Below, in pieces: positions 60,457-64,000 of a stretch of 64,000 bases of DNA. Below the pieces are notes generated by a model. It was not told where the DNA came from. It was given only the letters and a program-made list of their open reading frames with translations, and ran no database searches. The number at the start of each line of letters is the position of its first letter. Position 1 is the first letter of the stretch. Location of the stretch: positions 8,804,001-8,868,000 of the forward strand of contig NZ_CP016279.1 of the NCBI RefSeq assembly GCF_001542625.1, given 5' to 3'. The position numbers and the translations under genes are program-made. The DNA comes from Streptomyces griseochromogenes. Its GTDB lineage: Bacteria > Actinomycetota > Actinomycetes > Streptomycetales > Streptomycetaceae.

Positions 60457-61077
60457 CTACGGCAGCGCCCGGTCCAGCGCGTCGAAGGCGGCCGCGATCC
60501 GCGCCCGGTGGTCCTCGGCGATCTCCTCCGCCCGCTCCCCCGCCAGCAGCCGGCGCGCGGTGGCGACATAGACCGAGCGATAGGCGCCGACCGTCAGCGC
60601 CGCGAGGAGGTCCGGCTCCGGGACCCCCGCCTCCGCGAAGGCCCCGGCGAGCGCCGTCTCCACCTCCTCGATCCCCTCCCGGGCGCGGGCGCGCAGACCG
60701 GGCGAGTCGATGACGATCCGCCAGAAGGCCGGGAAGCGGTCGGCGACCCCGCTCAACGGGTGGCGCAGGTCTAGGAGTTCGAGCGCGAGGCGGCGCAGCG
60801 CGGCGAGCGGGGTCTCGCCGGGGGCGCGCCGTCACACCGCCTCGCCGAAGGTCTCGACGGCCTCCGGGATGCGGTCGAGGAACAGGTCCTGCTTGCGGGG
60901 GAAGTAGTTGAAGACCGTCATGGCGGAGACACCGGCCGCCCGGGCCACCTCCGTGACGGTCACCTTGTCGAAGCCGCGCTCCACGAACCGCACCGTCGCC
61001 ACGTCGGAGATCCGCTGCCGCGTCTGCCGCTTCTTGCGCTCCCTCAGGGAGAGTTCCGCATCTTCGCCATCCACCAT
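60457..61077 (-). pseudogene. TetR-family gene interrupted by an in-frame TGA
   Basis: The frame from the ATG at 61077 has a TetR HTH: LRERKKRQTRQRISDVATVRFVERGFDKVTVTEVARAAGVSAMTVFNYFPRKQDLFLDRIP, then AVETFGEAV followed by TGA (60832-60834). Reading on in the same frame yields RRAPGETPLAALRRLALELLDLRHPLSGVADRFPAFWRIVI, the rest of a normal TetR ligand domain ending at 60457. Total 207 codons with one stop. A C-to-T change of an Arg CGA would explain it. Either a nonsense mutation or a sequencing error. Confidence 0.85.
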
Positions 61078-61141
61078 GAGGAAATCAGGACGGGCTGACC
61101 GAGTCGCTGGAACATTGGCTCGGGACACCTGTGTCCCGCGC

Positions 61142-61172
61142 TTGACCCTGCCGCGACGTCAACGTCTGTACT
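61142..61172 (+). promoter_or_regulatory. MerR-type promoter with 19-bp spacer
   Basis: A -35 TTGACC (61142-61147), a 19-bp spacer and a -10 TGTACT (61167-61172). TTGAC...GTCAA arms (61142-61162) form a dyad in the long spacer, as expected for MerR-regulated promoters. The ATG at 61179 would then be almost at the transcript start, so the mRNA may be leaderless. Confidence 0.45.
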
Positions 61173-61178
61173 GATCTC

Positions 61179-61937
61179 ATGCGGATCGGAGAACTCGCCG
61201 CCGCCGTCGGCGTCACGACGCGCACGGTGCGGCACTACCACCACCTGGGCCTGCTGCCCGAACCCGAGCGCCTCCCCAACGGGTATCGGGACTACACCCT
61301 GCGGCACGCCGTCGTCCTCGCCCGGATCCGGCGGCTGACCGAGCTGGGGGTGGGCCTGGCCGAGGTACGGGACGTGCTCGCCGACGACGCCGGCAAGGAC
61401 CTGGTGGAGGTGCTCACCGAACTGGACGAGGACCTGGCCCGGCAGGAGGCGGAGATCCGGGGGCGCCGGCAGCGGCTGCGGGCGCTCCTGGAGGCCGGGG
61501 CCGCCGGGGAACTGCCCGCCGACGGACCGCTCTCCCCCGAGCTGGCCGGACTCCTTGCGGGGCTGCCCGACCCCGGCCCCTCCCCCATGGCCGCCAAGGA
61601 CCGCGAGATGCTCGCCCTGTTCGAGACCGCGGCAGACCCCGAGGCCCGGGCGCGACTGCTGGCCGCGCTGCGCGGCGCCTTCGGCGCCCCGGACGCCCTG
61701 ACGCGGGCTCAGGAGGCGTACGCGCTGCTCGACGCGCTCGCGGACGCCGCTGCCGACGACCCGCGCGTGGAGCGGGCCGCGAGGGCGCTGGCAGACTGCA
61801 TCCCGGCGGAGATGCTGCCGTCGGAGGGCGTGGACGAGAGCGACGCGTTCCTGCGCGCGTTCTACGCCGACTTCGCGCCCGCGCAGGCGGCGGCCGTCCG
61901 ACGCGCCCTGTCCATGCTCACCGAGGAGCGGCCGTGA
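61179..61937 (+). CDS. MerR-family regulator
   Basis: 252 residues. HTH: MRIGELAAAVGVTTRTVRHYHHLGLLPEPERLPNGYRDYTLRHAVVLARIRRLTELGVGLAEVRDVL. The dimer helix and a C-terminal sensor domain without metal-type cysteines follow (DREMLALFETAADPEARARLLAALRG), resembling the drug-sensing branch. The last 4 nt overlap the GTG of a membrane protein, so the two are coupled. The upstream promoter has the 19-bp spacer typical of MerR activation. Confidence 0.9.
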   Translation: MRIGELAAAVGVTTRTVRHYHHLGLLPEPERLPNGYRDYTLRHAVVLARIRRLTELGVGLAEVRDVLADDAGKDLVEVLTELDEDLARQEAEIRGRRQRLRALLEAGAAGELPADGPLSPELAGLLAGLPDPGPSPMAAKDREMLALFETAADPEARARLLAALRGAFGAPDALTRAQEAYALLDALADAAADDPRVERAARALADCIPAEMLPSEGVDESDAFLRAFYADFAPAQAAAVRRALSMLTEERP

Positions 61938-62536
61938 AGACCCTCCGCAGCCTGGTCCGGCACGAGGCACGGCTGTTCGCGAGCCTCGCCCTCTGGCTGA
62001 CCCGGCGCACCCATGGGGCGGACGGCGGGCGGGCGTTCGGGTACGCGCGCGGCCAGGGGGCGACGACGGCCGGGCTGGTCGTCGTCTGCGTGGTCGAGAC
62101 GTTCGGCATGGCCGTGCTGCTGCGCGAGTGGCCCACCGCGCACCGGGTGGTGCTGGCCCTGGACATCTACACCGTGGTGTTCGTCCTCGGTCTGCACGCG
62201 GCCACCGTGGTCCGCCCGCACGTCCTGACCCCGGACGCCCTGCGGGTGCGCTACGGGGTCCATGTGGACCTGCGCATACCCCTGACGGCGCTCTCGGCGG
62301 TGCGCCGGGAGACCCGGATCACGCACCGGCACGCCGACGGCGAACTGGACCTGGCCGTCAGCTCGCAGACCTCCGTCACGCTCGAACTCTCCGCGCCCGT
62401 CGCCCATGTGCCCCTCTTCGGCCTCCCCCGCGAGGTGAGCGTGGTCCGGCTGCACGCCGACGACGCCAAGGCGTTCGTGGGCGCTCTCACGCGGGCACGA
62501 ACAGAACCTTCGCCGGACCCGGATCCGCCCGGGTGA
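61934..62536 (+). CDS. Conserved membrane protein with two helices
   Basis: 200 residues from a GTG at 61934 overlapping the MerR stop (GTGA). Two membrane helices (TTAGLVVVCVVETFGMAVLL and VVLALDIYTVVFVLGLHAATVV) separate a short N-terminal cytoplasmic domain from a beta-rich C-terminal part with LRVRYGVHVDLRIPLTALSAVRRETRITH, resembling a PH-like fold. The gene's 3' end overlaps the RNB gene by 50 nt, tail to tail. Possibly the effector of the MerR regulator. Function unknown. Confidence 0.75.
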   Translation: MKTLRSLVRHEARLFASLALWLTRRTHGADGGRAFGYARGQGATTAGLVVVCVVETFGMAVLLREWPTAHRVVLALDIYTVVFVLGLHAATVVRPHVLTPDALRVRYGVHVDLRIPLTALSAVRRETRITHRHADGELDLAVSSQTSVTLELSAPVAHVPLFGLPREVSVVRLHADDAKAFVGALTRARTEPSPDPDPPG

Positions 62537-63920
62537 GCCGGACCCGCAGCCGCTGCCCGAGCGAGAGGTGCTCGCCCTCGATCCGGCCGATGACCGCCGG
62601 GGAGGCCAACTGCACGGTGCCGACTCCCGGTTGACGGTCCGAGAGCTCCACCACACAGGCGTCGAAGACGTCCCCGACACGGCCCCTGAGGAGCGCGGCC
62701 TCGACCAGGTCGACGCACTCCCGCTCGACCGTGGCCGCGCGGCGGCTGCCCTCGGCCATCTGCCGGGGCAGGGTGTCGAGCGCGGCGAGCACCCAGTCGG
62801 CCGGGGGGTGACCGGCGGCGGCCGCGAGGCACAGTTCGGCGGTGTAGCGGTCGGCCAGCCGGCGCAGCGGGGCCGTGCAGTGGGCGTAGGGGGCGGCGAC
62901 GGCGGCGTGCGTGGCGATCGCGGGCAGCTTCCCGTCCCGGAAGACCGTGTAGCCCGCGCCGCGCAGCAGGGTCGTGCACTCCTGGAGGAAGGCCGCGTGC
63001 TCGGGGCGGTGCGGGTCGAGGGTGCGGATCAGCGCCGCGTACGAGACATGGTGCGGCCAGTCGATGTGCAGGGCGGTCGCGGTACGGCGCAGCCGGGCCA
63101 CTGCGCCGTCGGGGGCGGCCGGGAGGGTGCGCAGGACTCCGGTGCCGGTGGCCAGCATCAGATCGGCGGCGGCCATGCCGGTGAGCAGGGAGATCTGGGC
63201 GTTCCAGCCGTCCGCGGGCAGCGGGGCGCGGAAGGTCAGCTCGTAGGTGTGGTCCCGTTCGGTGATCTCCTGCTCGGGGACGTTGAGGGAGATGCCGCCG
63301 CGCTCCACCTCCAGGCGCTCGCGGGCCTGCCCGATCTCCCTGAGCAGCGCCACCGGCTCCTCGGCCGTCCCGGTGTCGATCTGCCGCTGTACGCCCGCGT
63401 AGTCGAGCTTCGCCCGGCTGCGGACCAGGGCCCGGCGCACGTCGACGGCAGCGGTACGGCCCTCCGTGTCCAGGTCGAGGGTCCACAGCACGGCCGGGCG
63501 CGGCCGGTCGGGCAGCAGGCTGGCGGCGCCCTCGTCGAGCACGACGGGGTGCAGCGGGACCCTCTCGTCCGGGAAGTAGAGCGTGTTCGCCCGACGGTGC
63601 GTCTCCGCGTCCAGGGCGCCGCCGGGTGCGACGAAGGCGGCGACGTCGGCGACGGCGTACCGGACTCGGTAGCCGGTGCCCCGCCGGGACAGGTGCATCG
63701 CCTGGTCCAGGTCGGTGGAGGCGGGTGGGTCGAGGGTGAAGAAGGGAAGGTCCGTGGCGTCGTACGGGGACGGGGCGGGCGTCTTCGCCGCACGCTCCGC
63801 CTCCTCCTGGACCTCGGCCGGGAAGCTCTCCGGGATGCCGAGGCCGGCGCGGAGCGCGGCGAGCGCGGCCCTGAGGGGGGCCTCGGGGGCGCCGGTCACG
63901 CGGATGGGGCGGCGGGGCAT
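62487..63920 (-). CDS. RNB-domain ribonuclease (RNase II family)
   Basis: 477 residues from the ATG at 63920 (MPRRPIRVTG); an in-frame start eight codons upstream is less likely. The RNB catalytic region reads LDPPASTDLDQAMHLSRRGTGYRVRYAVADVAAFVAPGGALDAETHRRANTLYFPDERVPLHP, with the acidic residues of D-x-x-S-T-D-L-D. The middle has APYAHCTAPLRRLADRY, the classic RNase II/R motif. No S1 or cold-shock domain is seen, which makes it shorter than RNase R. It degrades RNA from 3' to 5'. Confidence 0.92.
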   Translation of the reverse strand: MPRRPIRVTGAPEAPLRAALAALRAGLGIPESFPAEVQEEAERAAKTPAPSPYDATDLPFFTLDPPASTDLDQAMHLSRRGTGYRVRYAVADVAAFVAPGGALDAETHRRANTLYFPDERVPLHPVVLDEGAASLLPDRPRPAVLWTLDLDTEGRTAAVDVRRALVRSRAKLDYAGVQRQIDTGTAEEPVALLREIGQARERLEVERGGISLNVPEQEITERDHTYELTFRAPLPADGWNAQISLLTGMAAADLMLATGTGVLRTLPAAPDGAVARLRRTATALHIDWPHHVSYAALIRTLDPHRPEHAAFLQECTTLLRGAGYTVFRDGKLPAIATHAAVAAPYAHCTAPLRRLADRYTAELCLAAAAGHPPADWVLAALDTLPRQMAEGSRRAATVERECVDLVEAALLRGRVGDVFDACVVELSDRQPGVGTVQLASPAVIGRIEGEHLSLGQRLRVRLTRADPGPAKVLFVPA

Positions 63921-63993
63921 ACAGCGAGCGTAGGGCGAGGTCACGGGAGCGGCACGCCGTACCCTTGCGCGGAGGTCTACATAAGGAGTACCC

Positions 63994-64000
63994 GTGCTTG
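63994..64000 (+). CDS. Start of the next gene (GTG with strong RBS, runs off the window)
   Basis: AAGGAG at about 63982 is placed 7 nt before GTG-CTT-G, so a gene probably starts here on the plus strand, divergent from the RNB gene. Only two codons are visible, so the product cannot be named. Confidence 0.4.

Overview
The window is high-GC actinobacterial DNA, almost certainly a Streptomyces chromosome core. GTG/TTG starts and 4-nt ATGA/GTGA overlaps are common, and rare TTA codons fall in a developmental-type cluster. The neighbours glnE, a GlnA2-type glutamine synthetase, panB, map, hmuO and efeOBU lie close together, as I recall for the S. coelicolor SCO2234-SCO2294 region. No prophage, integrase, CRISPR or intact insertion sequence was seen.

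Layout. 1-6.7 kb: start of glnE, a truncated flavin-nucleotide-binding gene, a secreted phosphoesterase, an MFS exporter with a propeller protein, and glnA2. 6.7-11.5 kb: nitric-oxide module (hmp and an NsrR-type repressor with related palindromes at both promoters), an FAD monooxygenase and a DUF3105/DUF305 pair. 11.7-13.7 kb: secreted sedolisin protease. 13.7-16.05 kb: XRE regulator/DUF397 pair divergent from a three-gene operon (small protein, HATPase, unknown) with two TTA codons. 16.1-24 kb: MFS exporter, membrane phosphoesterase, DHA2 exporter/TetR with operator, panB, DrrAB-like ABC exporter. 24-32.9 kb: large BTAD/NB-ARC regulator, site-2 protease, F420 reductase, sialidase, map. 33-40.1 kb: iron and haem block: hmuO with an iron box and two tandem palindromes, a decayed hmuV remnant, and efeO-efeB-efeU plus a lipoprotein under iron boxes. 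40-51.8 kb: prim-pol-like protein, TetR, Rsm22 methyltransferase, beta-lactamase-fold hydrolase/MFS pair, SDR, D-Ala-D-Ala carboxypeptidase, aldo/keto reductase, small enzymes and a CGNR regulator. 52-54.7 kb: compact lasso-peptide cluster (precursor, cyclase, RRE, leader protease). 55-64 kb: secreted tripeptidyl-type peptidase, RNase P RNA, EamA exporter, AraC, a DUF4260/TetR operon with twin operators, a TetR gene broken by an in-frame TGA, MerR and an RNB ribonuclease.

The most interesting items are the lasso-peptide cluster (predicted 15-residue core GFGHDHSDFLARQGF, Gly1-Asp8 ring), the XRE-DUF397/HATPase cluster with TTA codons, and the unexplained tandem palindromes in front of haem oxygenase. 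All identifications are by reading motifs; no database search was run.
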